Source of the DNA: an uncultured Roseateles sp.
GTDB taxonomy: Bacteria; Pseudomonadota; Gammaproteobacteria; Burkholderiales; Burkholderiaceae_C
Direction of reading: 5' to 3'
DNA: 64,000 nt
Assembly: GCF_945956965.1 (NCBI RefSeq)
Contig: NZ_CAMFJS010000007.1
Coordinates: 118,580-182,579, forward strand
Each line of letters opens with the position of its first letter. The first letter of the stretch is position 1. The position numbers were made by a program, and so were the translations under genes. The notes beneath the pieces were generated by a model that saw only the letters and a program-made list of their open reading frames with translations, was not told the DNA's origin and did no database searches. Shown piece by piece: positions 7,858 to 16,540 of this stretch.

Positions 7858-9606
7858 ATGAAGACAAACATGCTGAAAAAGCGACTGAGCGCCAGCCTGG
7901 GCGCAACCCTGGGCCTGCTGGCGGCCGCGTCACTGGTGCAGGCGGCGCCTGATGCGGGCCAATTGCTCAACGAGCAGCAACGCCTGAACAAACCCAGCCA
8001 GCAGCCGGCCAACAAGCCCGCACTATTGGAAAGCGAGGCCGCACAAGCGGCGCAATCCGGCGGCTTCAAAGCACAGATCAAGCAAGTGCGTTTCACCGGG
8101 ACCGAAGGCCTGGTGAGCGAGGCTGAGCAGCAAAGCTGGGTGGCCGATCGCCTGGGCCGCTCGCTCAATCATGCGGAGCTGCAAGCGCTCGCCGCCCGCG
8201 TCACGGCCCAGTTGCAAGCACGTGGCTTCATGCTGGCACGGGCCTATCTGCCGCCGCAAGACCTCAGCGAAGGCGTGCTGGAAATCGCCGTGCTGGTGGG
8301 CCGCCTGGAGTCGGGCGCCGGCCGGGTGCAAGTGCTGAGCAAGGACGCAGGCCTGAACACCCGCCTGATGGCCATTGCCAACGCCGCCATGCTGGCCGGC
8401 GCGGTGCGCGGCGAGCAGATTGAGCGCGCCATTCTTTTGATCAACGATGTGCCGGGCGTCAGCGCCCGCGCCACGCTGGACAAGGGCGCGGAGCCGGGCA
8501 CGAGCCGGGTCATCATCACGGCCGAAGAGTTGCCCGCGCTGAGCGGCAGCGTGCTTGCCGACAACTTCAGCAACCGCTACACCGGTGCGGTGCGCGTGGG
8601 CGCGCAAGGCTTTTGGAATCGCCCCCTGGGCCTGGAAGACATCGCCAGCCTGAGCCTGAGCGCCAGTGAAGGCACGCAGCAGGCGGCGCTGAGCTATGCC
8701 TTTGCCCTCAATCCGGCCGGGCTGCGCGCCAATCTGTCGGGCTCTTATCTGCGCTACAAGGTGGGTCTGGAATTGGACCGCCTTGATTTGCGCGGCAGCG
8801 CCCAATCGCTGACGGCGGGCTTGAGCTACCCCTTGCTGCGCGGCCGTGAACAGAATCTGTGGCTGAGCCTGGATGCCGAGCGCAAGCAGTTGAGCGACCA
8901 GGCCCTGGGCCTGTCGCTGCGCGAGCGCCGCCTGCACCGCCTGGGCGCAGGCCTGAGCGGTTCTGGCTGGGACGCGCTGTTGGGCGGCGGCCTCAGCGAG
9001 TTCAGCGCTGGCCTCAGCGTTGGCCAGGTCAATCTGGCGGGCAATGCCGGTGACCAAGCCGCTGACGCTTTGAGCGCCCGCACCCAGGGCGGCTTCCACA
9101 AGCTGAGCTGGCGCCTGGCGCGCAGCCAAAGCGTGGCCGCGGGCTGGGGCTTGAGCGGCCTGAGCGTCTATGCCGCGCTCAATGGCCAGCAGGCCTCGCG
9201 CAATCTGGATTCGTCAGAGAAGTTCATGCTGGGCGGCCCCAGCGGCGTGCGTTCCTACGCCGTCGGCGAAGCGGTGGGTGACAGCGGCTGGGTCTTCAAT
9301 GGCGAGCTGCGTCAGGACTTCATGCTCCACGGGGATCTGCGCGCGCAAGCCCTGGCTTTTGTGGACAGCGGCAGCATCAGCCAACACGCCAGCCCCTGGG
9401 TCGGCTCCTTGCTGGGCCAGCCCAATAGTTACTCATTGCACGGCGTGGGCTTGGGCCTGAATGTGTTCGCGCAGGCCTGGAGTGTGCGCACCGGCGTGGC
9501 CCGTGCGCTGGGCGAAAACGCCGGCCGCAACCCGGTCACCGGCATGGAGGCTGATGGTCGCCAAGAGCGCTACCGCCTGTGGGTGCAAGTGCAGGCCCGC
9601 TTCTGA
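7858..9606 (+). CDS. TpsB/ShlB-FhaC family outer-membrane secretion transporter
   Basis: 582 residues with a cleavable signal peptide (about 1-30, ending LVQAA). A POTRA_2 domain (about 75-155: IKQVRFTGTEGL ... LQARGFMLARAYLPPQDLSEG) comes next, then a ShlB-type second POTRA segment and a C-terminal 16-strand barrel with alternating short beta segments, including FMLGGPSGVRSYAVGEA (the conserved strand/loop motif). It ends in an aromatic residue (QVQARF), as outer-membrane barrels do. Proteins of this family export one partner TpsA across the outer membrane; the 2161-residue exoprotein starting 52 bases downstream is the obvious partner. The ATG at 7858 is preceded by GAGGGA. Confidence 0.9.
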   Translation: MKTNMLKKRLSASLGATLGLLAAASLVQAAPDAGQLLNEQQRLNKPSQQPANKPALLESEAAQAAQSGGFKAQIKQVRFTGTEGLVSEAEQQSWVADRLGRSLNHAELQALAARVTAQLQARGFMLARAYLPPQDLSEGVLEIAVLVGRLESGAGRVQVLSKDAGLNTRLMAIANAAMLAGAVRGEQIERAILLINDVPGVSARATLDKGAEPGTSRVIITAEELPALSGSVLADNFSNRYTGAVRVGAQGFWNRPLGLEDIASLSLSASEGTQQAALSYAFALNPAGLRANLSGSYLRYKVGLELDRLDLRGSAQSLTAGLSYPLLRGREQNLWLSLDAERKQLSDQALGLSLRERRLHRLGAGLSGSGWDALLGGGLSEFSAGLSVGQVNLAGNAGDQAADALSARTQGGFHKLSWRLARSQSVAAGWGLSGLSVYAALNGQQASRNLDSSEKFMLGGPSGVRSYAVGEAVGDSGWVFNGELRQDFMLHGDLRAQALAFVDSGSISQHASPWVGSLLGQPNSYSLHGVGLGLNVFAQAWSVRTGVARALGENAGRNPVTGMEADGRQERYRLWVQVQARF

Positions 9607-9658
9607 GGCTCGGTTCAAACGCCTGAGCAAAAACAAAGAATTCTGAGGAAGACACGCA

Positions 9659-12600
9659 ATGAAAAAAGCCTCCATGAACCACGCCTATCGCCTGGTTTGG
9701 AATGAAGTCACCGGCACCTATGTGGCCGTCGCAGAACACTGCAAAGGCCGCGGCAAGCGCGCCAGCAGCGGCCTCTTGGCCAGCGTCTTGCTGGCCGGTG
9801 CCGCCCATGCCGCAGGCGCCGGGGCAGGGCCTGATCCGAGTTTGCTGGCTAACGCCTTGCCCAAGGGCGCGCAGCTGGCCGGCGGCCAAGCCACGCTCAC
9901 GCAAAACGGCAATCAGCTGACGGTGCAGCAGCAGAGCCAGCGCGCTATCCTGAACTGGCAAGAGTTCAATATCGGCGAGCAGTCCAAGGTCACGTTCGCT
10001 CAGCCCAACGCGCAAGCGATCGCGCTCAACCGCATCACCGGCGGCGCCCCCACTCAGATTCAGGGCGAGCTGAGCGCTAACGGCCAAGTTTGGCTGATCA
10101 ACACCAATGGCGTGGTCTTCGGCAAAGGCGCGCAAGTCAATGTCGGCGGCCTGGTGGCCAGCAGCTTGAACATCAAGGATGCTGACTTCATGGGTGGCAA
10201 GGCCAGCTTCGCCGCGGAGGGGGGGGCAGGCAGCGTGGTCAACCAAGGCCAGATCCAGGCCCAGGGCGGCGTGGTGGCCCTGCTGGCCCCTGTGGTGCGC
10301 AATGAAGGCAGTGTCACTGCCGGCCAGGTGCTGATGGGCGCGGGCGACAAGATGGCCTTGGACTTCGGCCGCGACGGCCTGGTGTCCCTGGCGATCGAGC
10401 GTGCCGCGCTGGACGCCCTGGTGGACAACAGCGGCCAGATCGCGGCCGGCACGGTGGTCTTGAGCGCGCGCAGCGCCAACGCCTTGCAAGCCAGCGTGGT
10501 CAATAACAGCGGCGTGATCGAAGCAAAAAGCCTGGTGGCGCGCGGCGGCCGCATCCTTCTGGACGGTGGTGAGCTGGGCGAGGTGCATGTGAGCGGCCGC
10601 CTGGACGCCAGCTCCGGTGCCGCCCAGGGTGGCACGATCACCGTGCAAGGTGAGCATCTGCGTCTGGACGGCGGCGCTCAGCTGGACGCCAGCGGCGCCA
10701 CGGGCGGTGGCCTGATCCAGGTCGGCGGTGGCTGGCAAGGCAAGGACGCCAGCGTGCGCAATGCCACGAGCGTGCAGGCCGATGCCAGCGTGCTGGCCAA
10801 GGCGGATGCCGTCGACGCCGGCAAGGGCGGCGAGGTGGTGTTCTGGTCCGATGACAAGACCCAGTTCGCTGGCAATATCTCCGTGCGCGGCGGCGCGCAG
10901 GGCGGCGACGGTGGCCGCGCGGAGGTGTCGGGCAAGCAGGTGCTGCAGTACAGCGGCCGCACCGATGCGCGCGCAGCCAAAGGCCGGACCGGTGATTTGC
11001 TCTTGGACCCTTCCACTCTGGAGATCAGCGGTGGCGGCAGTGGTACCGGTTTGCTGAGCGGCTCGCAGGTGTTTGAGAAGGACATCGAGGCCCAGAGCGC
11101 CAATGTGCTCTTGCAGGCCACGGGCGACATTCGCGTCAATGACCTGTCACTCAACGGTGGTGACGGCAAGATCACCATGCAGCCAGATGTGAGTCTGCGT
11201 ATTGAGGCCGGTACGGCCAATGGTGGTCATTTGACGCCACCGGCCGCGGTCGCCGGTGAGAGTGCACTTGGTAACTACACGGACTTGATGTTCGCCAACG
11301 CTGCCAACACGCTGGAGGTTTCTGGCAAGGGCAGCTTGATGCTGGTGGCGGGGGGGACCAATAGCGGCCGTGTCTTGAATTCGCCCATCCTGATGGCCCA
11401 CGGCACCGGCAGCAATGTGGCTACTTTGCCGACGCACGACGTCCGCACACCCGGTAGCGGTACACCGGCCGATGCGTCGATCACTGTTTTTGGGGCCGAC
11501 GGCGCTACTGTGGGCGGAGCCATCCAGACGCAGGGCGGCTATGTGCGTATCTGGGCCGATTCCGACAACGGCGGCGCGGGCTTCTTCACCCTGAATGCGC
11601 CTGTCACCACGCATGGCGGCAATTTGTACGTCTCCACCGGCAGCGGTGACGTGACTCTGAACTCCAATATGGTGCTGGACACCGGGCGTATCTTTTTCAA
11701 GGGTGACGGTAGCTACACCAGTGGCAACAAGATCCTGGCTGGATTGCTGTCGGTCAGTGGCGATGTCAATGTGACCACGCCCTTCACCTTCCGCGGTGGT
11801 GCCAGCATCCACACCGACGGCGATATCAACTTCGGCGCCGTCAATATCAATATGGATACCGGTGCCGGTGTGCTGACCCTGCGCGCCAACAAGATTGACT
11901 GGGGTACCGCAACCCTGAGCAATCTCAGCACCGCCTCGCTGCGCCTAGAGCCAGCAACAGCCAGCACCAATATGGTCTTGGGTGACGCCAACGGTTTTGC
12001 CTCCAAGACCACGCTGGACAAGCTGCCCGGCATCAAGAACCTGACCATCGGCCGCGAAGACGGCACCGGCACCATCAGCGTGCCGAGCGACTTCGATGGC
12101 AAGGCCTCCGGCCATTTCGAAATGGTCAACAAGACGGTGGAAATCACCGCCGGCAAGCTGATCAACACCATGGGGGACATCACCCTCACCGGCGACACCA
12201 TCAACATCAGCCAAGCGGTTGATGCCAAGAATGGCACGGGCAAGGTCACCATCCGCCAGATGACGGCCTCGAACGATCTGCATCTTGGCACTGGCTTGAA
12301 CAACGCCACCATCGGGCATGTGAACGCCGCCACCCTGGCCGTGGGCCGGGAAGATGGTGGCAATCTGGTGTTCGACAGCGACATCAGCACTACCGCCACC
12401 AGCGTCCATTTGCTGAGCGGCCAGCAAGTCATCGGCCGTGACGGCGGTGTGGCTGCGGAGAATCTGGCCGTGACTGCCGGCGGCGGCGCGGTGTTGAGCA
12501 ACAGCAGCTTCAACTTCAAGAAGCTGGCGCTGAAGGTCGGTGGTGACACCGATGTTCGCAGCAGTACGGCCGATTGGGGCTTGGGCGCGGTGGATGGCCA

Positions 12601-15600
12601 CAATGGCCTGAGCATCAACCCCGGCAAGAACGTCACCGTGGCCTTGAATGCCACAGGGCAGCTGAATGTGAACGCGCCCGTGGCCTTCAACGACACCAGC
12701 AGCACGCTCAAGCTGCAGGCAGGGGCGGGCTTTGTGGCGGCCGACGCGACAACGAGCGCCACGGTCAGCGGGCAGTCCAAAGCCACGGTCGAGTTCACCC
12801 TGGACGGTGCCAATGCCTCGTTTGAGTTGGGCGGCCAAAGCTTGACGCTGAGCGAGAAGAGCGCCCAAGCCTTCAATGGCGTCAAGGTGATGCGTGTCAA
12901 TGCCACTGATGACGATGTGACGCTGGCGGGCTTGACCGTGAACGTGGGTGATCGCTTGGAGATCGCCGGCCGCACTTTGGTGCAGCAAGGCGCCCAGCGC
13001 GTCAACACCGGAAGTCTGTTCCTGTCGTCCGAGCAAGGCGGCTTGCAAGTGGATCAGGCGCTGACGGCCAGCGGCACGGTGTCTTTGAATGACAAGGTTG
13101 GCGCGGGCATCTCGGGCGGTGGGCAGATCAGCGCCGCCAAGCTGGCGCTGCGGAGCAATGGTGGCGATGTCGCCTTGAACAGCAGCGCGCATCAGGTGGA
13201 CGAGATCGCCGCTGAGGTGGGCAGCTTGCAGTTCAAGACGGGGCGCAGCCTGACCGTGGGCAGCGCCGACGGCCTGGACGGCATTCACGCCGCGCGCACG
13301 GTGGATGTGCGCGCCCAAGGCGCGACCTCGGACATCGTGCTCAAGCAAGCCGTCAAGGCCGATAACGCGAACACGGCGGCTACAGCGCTGCTGCTGGCCG
13401 CCGGCCGCAACTTCCGCAACGAGGCGGGTGCGCAAGCGCTGCAAGCCACGGCGGGCAACTGGCATGTCTACTCGACCACACCAACGGCCGATGAGCGTGG
13501 CGGTCTGGCCTACCAGTTCAAGCAGTACCAGGCCGACACCAGCAGCACCGTGTTGGGAACTGGAGATGGCTTCCTCTACACCGTGGCGCCCAAGATCAGC
13601 GTGAGCCTGCAAGGCACGACGAGCAAGGTCTACGACGGCAAGACCGATGCCACGCTCGGCGCAGGCAACTTTGCACAAACCGGCACCATAGACGGCGACC
13701 AGGTGGTCTACACCGTGGGCGGCCAAGCGCGCTATGCCAACAAGAATGTGGGCCAAGGCAAGCAGGTCAGCGTCGACGGCATCGTTTTGGGCCAAGCCAG
13801 CAATGGCGCGGTGGCGGTGTACGGCTATGCCTTGCAAAGCGACAGCGCCAGTGGCGCCATCGGCGAGATCACGCCCAAGCGCATTGGCGCGGCGACGGGT
13901 TCGGTCAAGGACAAGGTCTATGACGGCAAGCTGAGCGCAGAACTGGGCACGGTGAACCTGCAAGGCCTGGTGGCCGGCGACGAGGTTCAAACCAGCGGCG
14001 GCACCGCCAGCTTTGCCAACAAGAATGTGGGCAAGGACAAGGCGGTCAGCATCACCGGCCTGAACCTGACGGGTGCCGATGCCGGCAACTACAGCTTTGA
14101 CGGTGCGGCCCAGGCCAGCATTACGCCCAAGAGCGTGTCGGTGTCCGACGTGAAGGTGTCGAGCAAGGTTTATGACGGCACGACCAGCGCCCAAGTCAGC
14201 GGCGGCCAACTGGCGGGCGGCGTGGACGGCGAACAACTGGGCTTCAATCTGAGCGCAGAGTTCGTCAACAAGAACGCCGGCTTGGCCAAGGACGTGAATG
14301 TCAAGCTGGCCTTGAGCGGCGCCGACGCCGGCAACTACCAACTCGCCAGCGACAGCGTGGTCGCCAAGGGCGACATCACGCCCAAGACGGTGACTGCCGG
14401 CGCAGTGGCTGTGACGAGCAAGGTCTACGACGGCAATCGCAAGGCCGAGGTGACCGGCGGCAAGCTGCAAGGCTTGATCGATGGTGACCAGGTCGATGCG
14501 ACCCGCAGCGGTGAGTTCGCCGACAAGAACGCCGGCAAGGCCAAGGACGTGGCAGTAACGCTGGGCCTGAGCGGTGCCGACGCTGGCAACTATCAGCTGG
14601 CTGGCGCACAAGTCCAGGCCAAGGGCGACATCACGCCAAAGACGGTGACGGCGGGTGCAGTGGCGGTGACGAGCAAGGTCTACGACGGCAACCGCAAAGC
14701 CGAGGTGACCGGCGGCCAGTTGCAAGGCTTGATCGACGGTGACCAGGTCGATGCCACCCGCAGCGGCGAGTTCGCCGACAAGAACGCCGGCAAGGCCAAG
14801 GACGTGGCGGTCACGCTGGGCCTGAGCGGTGCCGACGCCGGCAACTATCAGCTGGCTGGCGCACAAGTCCAGGCCAAGGGCGACATCACGCCCAAGACGG
14901 TGACGGCGGGTGCAGTGGCAGTGAGCACCAAGGTCTACGACGGCAATCGCAAGGCCGAGGTGACCGGCGGCCAGCTGCAAGGCTTGATCGACGGTGACCA
15001 GGTCGACGCCACCCGCAGCGGTGAGTTTGCCGACAAGAATGCAGGCAAGGCCAAGGACGTGGCAGTAACGCTGGGCCTGAGCGGTGCCGATGCGGGCAAC
15101 TATCAGCTGGCTGGCGCACAAGTCCAGGCCAAGGGCGACATCACGCCCAAGACCTTGCAGACTGCGCCCCTGGTGGTGAAGGACAAGTACTTTGATGGCT
15201 CGCGTGAGGCGCAGTTGGAGTCGCCCAGCCTGATCGGCGTGGTGGCGGGTGACAGCGTCCGCGCGTTGGCCTCCGCCTTGTTCCAGGACTTGCTGGCCGC
15301 TGATGGCAAGCCAGTCACCATCAAGCTGAACCTGGATGGCACGGATGCCGCCAACTACCTGCTGGCGCACAGCCAGGTCGAGACGGTGGCGCGCATCCTG
15401 AGCCTGGACGCGCAAGGCCAAACGGCCGGGCTGCTGGTGAAGACGCAAGGCGGCAATGCCACGGGGGCCAATGGCGCTAGCGGTGCGGGTGGTTTGAGCG
15501 GCGCGAATGGTGCGAACGGCGCCAATGGTGCCGCTCAAGCTGGCGCAGGCGGATCGGCGGCCTTGGCCGGCGGCTTGCTGGCGGCAGGCCCGGTCCCCAC

Positions 15601-16144
15601 CTTGCTGGCGCTGGCCGAAGGCGTGGGCTCCGGCGGCGATGCGGCCGGCACGGCCAATGCCGATCGCGGTGCTCAGGCGGTGGCCACCGAGGGCGGCCAG
15701 CACATGCTGCGCAATGGCGGCCATATCAGCCTGAACATGGCGGGCAATGCGCCCACCGAGCCGGTGCAGAACGTGCTGCCCTTGTTCCGTGACGCCGGCG
15801 CGGGCGGTGGCCTGGATCATCTGGGGCACTACCTCGTGCAGGATCAGGGCGACAGCCTGAGCCTCCAGCAGCACAGCTTGGCCCAGGCCGAGTTGCCCAA
15901 GCATGAGGGCGTGGACGTCAGCGCTCGGGCCGAGACCATTCTGGATCTGGGCGGTGGCGAAACGGCCGGCATGTCGCTGGAGTTCTTCTCCAACGGCACT
16001 TTGCGCGCGGCCCTGCCGCCGCAAGCCGCGCAACTGGGCCATGAGGTGCTCAGCGCCCACAGCCTGAGCGTGATCAAGCGCAAGGCCGGCGTTTCTGTGG
16101 ATCAGGTGCGCAGCATCGTGCTGCGTTTTGACGCCAAAAACTGA
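9659..16144 (+). CDS. TpsA-type exoprotein with haemagglutinin N-domain and YDG/MBG repeats
   Basis: 2161 residues. It begins with an extended signal peptide (ESPR: MNHAYRLVWNEVTGTYVAVAE) followed by the hydrophobic signal. The filamentous-haemagglutinin activity/TPS domain (about 60-290) contains LNRITGG, INTNGVVFGKGAQVNVGGLVASS and VNQGQIQA. A long beta-helix-like region follows (about 290-1310), then seven YDG/MBG-type repeats (about 1310-1920) with motifs such as KVYDGNRKAEVTGG, DKNAGKAKDV and SGADAGNYQL. Three of these are almost identical at the DNA level. A Gly/Ala/Asn-rich linker (about 1935-1970) leads to a unique C-terminal domain. It is probably secreted by the upstream TpsB and either released or surface-held, as an adhesin or matrix protein. 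No toxin domain or cysteine-rich cargo was recognised. A GAGGAAG ribosome site precedes the ATG. Confidence 0.9.
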   Translation: MKKASMNHAYRLVWNEVTGTYVAVAEHCKGRGKRASSGLLASVLLAGAAHAAGAGAGPDPSLLANALPKGAQLAGGQATLTQNGNQLTVQQQSQRAILNWQEFNIGEQSKVTFAQPNAQAIALNRITGGAPTQIQGELSANGQVWLINTNGVVFGKGAQVNVGGLVASSLNIKDADFMGGKASFAAEGGAGSVVNQGQIQAQGGVVALLAPVVRNEGSVTAGQVLMGAGDKMALDFGRDGLVSLAIERAALDALVDNSGQIAAGTVVLSARSANALQASVVNNSGVIEAKSLVARGGRILLDGGELGEVHVSGRLDASSGAAQGGTITVQGEHLRLDGGAQLDASGATGGGLIQVGGGWQGKDASVRNATSVQADASVLAKADAVDAGKGGEVVFWSDDKTQFAGNISVRGGAQGGDGGRAEVSGKQVLQYSGRTDARAAKGRTGDLLLDPSTLEISGGGSGTGLLSGSQVFEKDIEAQSANVLLQATGDIRVNDLSLNGGDGKITMQPDVSLRIEAGTANGGHLTPPAAVAGESALGNYTDLMFANAANTLEVSGKGSLMLVAGGTNSGRVLNSPILMAHGTGSNVATLPTHDVRTPGSGTPADASITVFGADGATVGGAIQTQGGYVRIWADSDNGGAGFFTLNAPVTTHGGNLYVSTGSGDVTLNSNMVLDTGRIFFKGDGSYTSGNKILAGLLSVSGDVNVTTPFTFRGGASIHTDGDINFGAVNINMDTGAGVLTLRANKIDWGTATLSNLSTASLRLEPATASTNMVLGDANGFASKTTLDKLPGIKNLTIGREDGTGTISVPSDFDGKASGHFEMVNKTVEITAGKLINTMGDITLTGDTINISQAVDAKNGTGKVTIRQMTASNDLHLGTGLNNATIGHVNAATLAVGREDGGNLVFDSDISTTATSVHLLSGQQVIGRDGGVAAENLAVTAGGGAVLSNSSFNFKKLALKVGGDTDVRSSTADWGLGAVDGHNGLSINPGKNVTVALNATGQLNVNAPVAFNDTSSTLKLQAGAGFVAADATTSATVSGQSKATVEFTLDGANASFELGGQSLTLSEKSAQAFNGVKVMRVNATDDDVTLAGLTVNVGDRLEIAGRTLVQQGAQRVNTGSLFLSSEQGGLQVDQALTASGTVSLNDKVGAGISGGGQISAAKLALRSNGGDVALNSSAHQVDEIAAEVGSLQFKTGRSLTVGSADGLDGIHAARTVDVRAQGATSDIVLKQAVKADNANTAATALLLAAGRNFRNEAGAQALQATAGNWHVYSTTPTADERGGLAYQFKQYQADTSSTVLGTGDGFLYTVAPKISVSLQGTTSKVYDGKTDATLGAGNFAQTGTIDGDQVVYTVGGQARYANKNVGQGKQVSVDGIVLGQASNGAVAVYGYALQSDSASGAIGEITPKRIGAATGSVKDKVYDGKLSAELGTVNLQGLVAGDEVQTSGGTASFANKNVGKDKAVSITGLNLTGADAGNYSFDGAAQASITPKSVSVSDVKVSSKVYDGTTSAQVSGGQLAGGVDGEQLGFNLSAEFVNKNAGLAKDVNVKLALSGADAGNYQLASDSVVAKGDITPKTVTAGAVAVTSKVYDGNRKAEVTGGKLQGLIDGDQVDATRSGEFADKNAGKAKDVAVTLGLSGADAGNYQLAGAQVQAKGDITPKTVTAGAVAVTSKVYDGNRKAEVTGGQLQGLIDGDQVDATRSGEFADKNAGKAKDVAVTLGLSGADAGNYQLAGAQVQAKGDITPKTVTAGAVAVSTKVYDGNRKAEVTGGQLQGLIDGDQVDATRSGEFADKNAGKAKDVAVTLGLSGADAGNYQLAGAQVQAKGDITPKTLQTAPLVVKDKYFDGSREAQLESPSLIGVVAGDSVRALASALFQDLLAADGKPVTIKLNLDGTDAANYLLAHSQVETVARILSLDAQGQTAGLLVKTQGGNATGANGASGAGGLSGANGANGANGAAQAGAGGSAALAGGLLAAGPVPTLLALAEGVGSGGDAAGTANADRGAQAVATEGGQHMLRNGGHISLNMAGNAPTEPVQNVLPLFRDAGAGGGLDHLGHYLVQDQGDSLSLQQHSLAQAELPKHEGVDVSARAETILDLGGGETAGMSLEFFSNGTLRAALPPQAAQLGHEVLSAHSLSVIKRKAGVSVDQVRSIVLRFDAKN
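14372..15136 (+). repeat. Three tandem 255-bp repeats inside the TpsA gene
   Basis: Units 14372-14626, 14627-14881 and 14882-15136 are each exactly 255 bp (85 codons) and nearly identical, differing at scattered third positions and a few codons (for example GKLQ/GQLQ, VTSKV/VSTKV). Each encodes one YDG/MBG module. More diverged modules lie upstream (from about 13590) and one downstream. The identity implies recent duplication or gene conversion and makes copy-number change by recombination likely. Confidence 0.95.
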
Positions 16145-16158
16145 TCGGAGGGCGGACC

Positions 16159-16176
16159 GTCAGCGCATGCGCTGAC
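16159..16176. repeat. 18-bp perfect palindrome after the TpsA gene
   Basis: GTCAGCGCATGCGCTGAC reads the same on both strands and lies 15 bases after the TpsA stop. It could form a tight hairpin acting as a 3-prime mRNA end or processing barrier, but no T-run follows, so a standard terminator is not supported. Confidence 0.5.
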
Positions 16177-16540
16177 GTCGATCCAGCGGCCTTGGGGCCC
16201 GGTTGCGATGGCCTGTGTGAGCAGGTGAGAGCGGCCGAGCCCTTTTTTCGTCTGGAAAACGCAGCTTCATTGGCCGCAGGCCATGCCCCAGTGCCCGTCA
16301 ATGCGTTAGCTATTTGGCAAAGCGCCCTCATCCTAGGGCAAACCCCGGCATTGGAGATGGGTGAGACCTCCCTACACTGCCCCACGCCTGCGCCCGGGGG
16401 AATTGCATGGCACGAATAGACAGTCAACTGACGAGACAGTGGCCGCGCTGACGCGGCGCAGCTGCTCCGCAAGATCAGGGCTGACGGCGACATCGTGCGA
16501 TTCATGGCTTGGTTGATGTGTTGAGGGGGAGTTTTTGAAC
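16177..16540. other. Intergenic region between TpsA and TonB-like genes
   Basis: About 360 bases without a gene of recognisable coding character. Its length is unusual inside an otherwise tight module and suggests a separate promoter for the TonB-like gene. The notable content is the pair of TTTGCC-type words at 16313-16344 (reported separately) and a GAGGGGGA ribosome site at 16523-16530. Confidence 0.5.
16313..16344. promoter_or_regulatory. TTTGCCAAA / GGTTTGCCCT words upstream of the TonB-like gene
   Basis: Read on the minus strand, GGTTTGCCCT (16344-16335) is followed after 13 bases by TTTGCCAAA (16321-16313). Both words occur exactly in the tpsB upstream region (7798-7807 and 7788-7796). 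The TTTGCC cores are 22 bases apart, about two helical turns. This suggests that one DNA-binding protein, most simply the AraC-type response regulator, acts at both places. The distance to the TonB-like start is about 200 bases. Confidence 0.4.

Noticed and set aside
14372..15136. Regular tandem repeats considered as a CRISPR-like or satellite array
   Set aside because: Units are 255 bp, in frame and coding for YDG/MBG modules, with no spacers.
11945..16060. A 1371-codon open frame on the minus strand opposite the TpsA gene
   Set aside because: It arises from strong GC bias and repeated sequence in the exoprotein gene; the peptide is low-complexity and has no family motif.
16159..16176. The 18-bp palindrome as a rho-independent terminator
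   Set aside because: There is no T-run on either side and almost no loop, so only an inverted repeat is reported.
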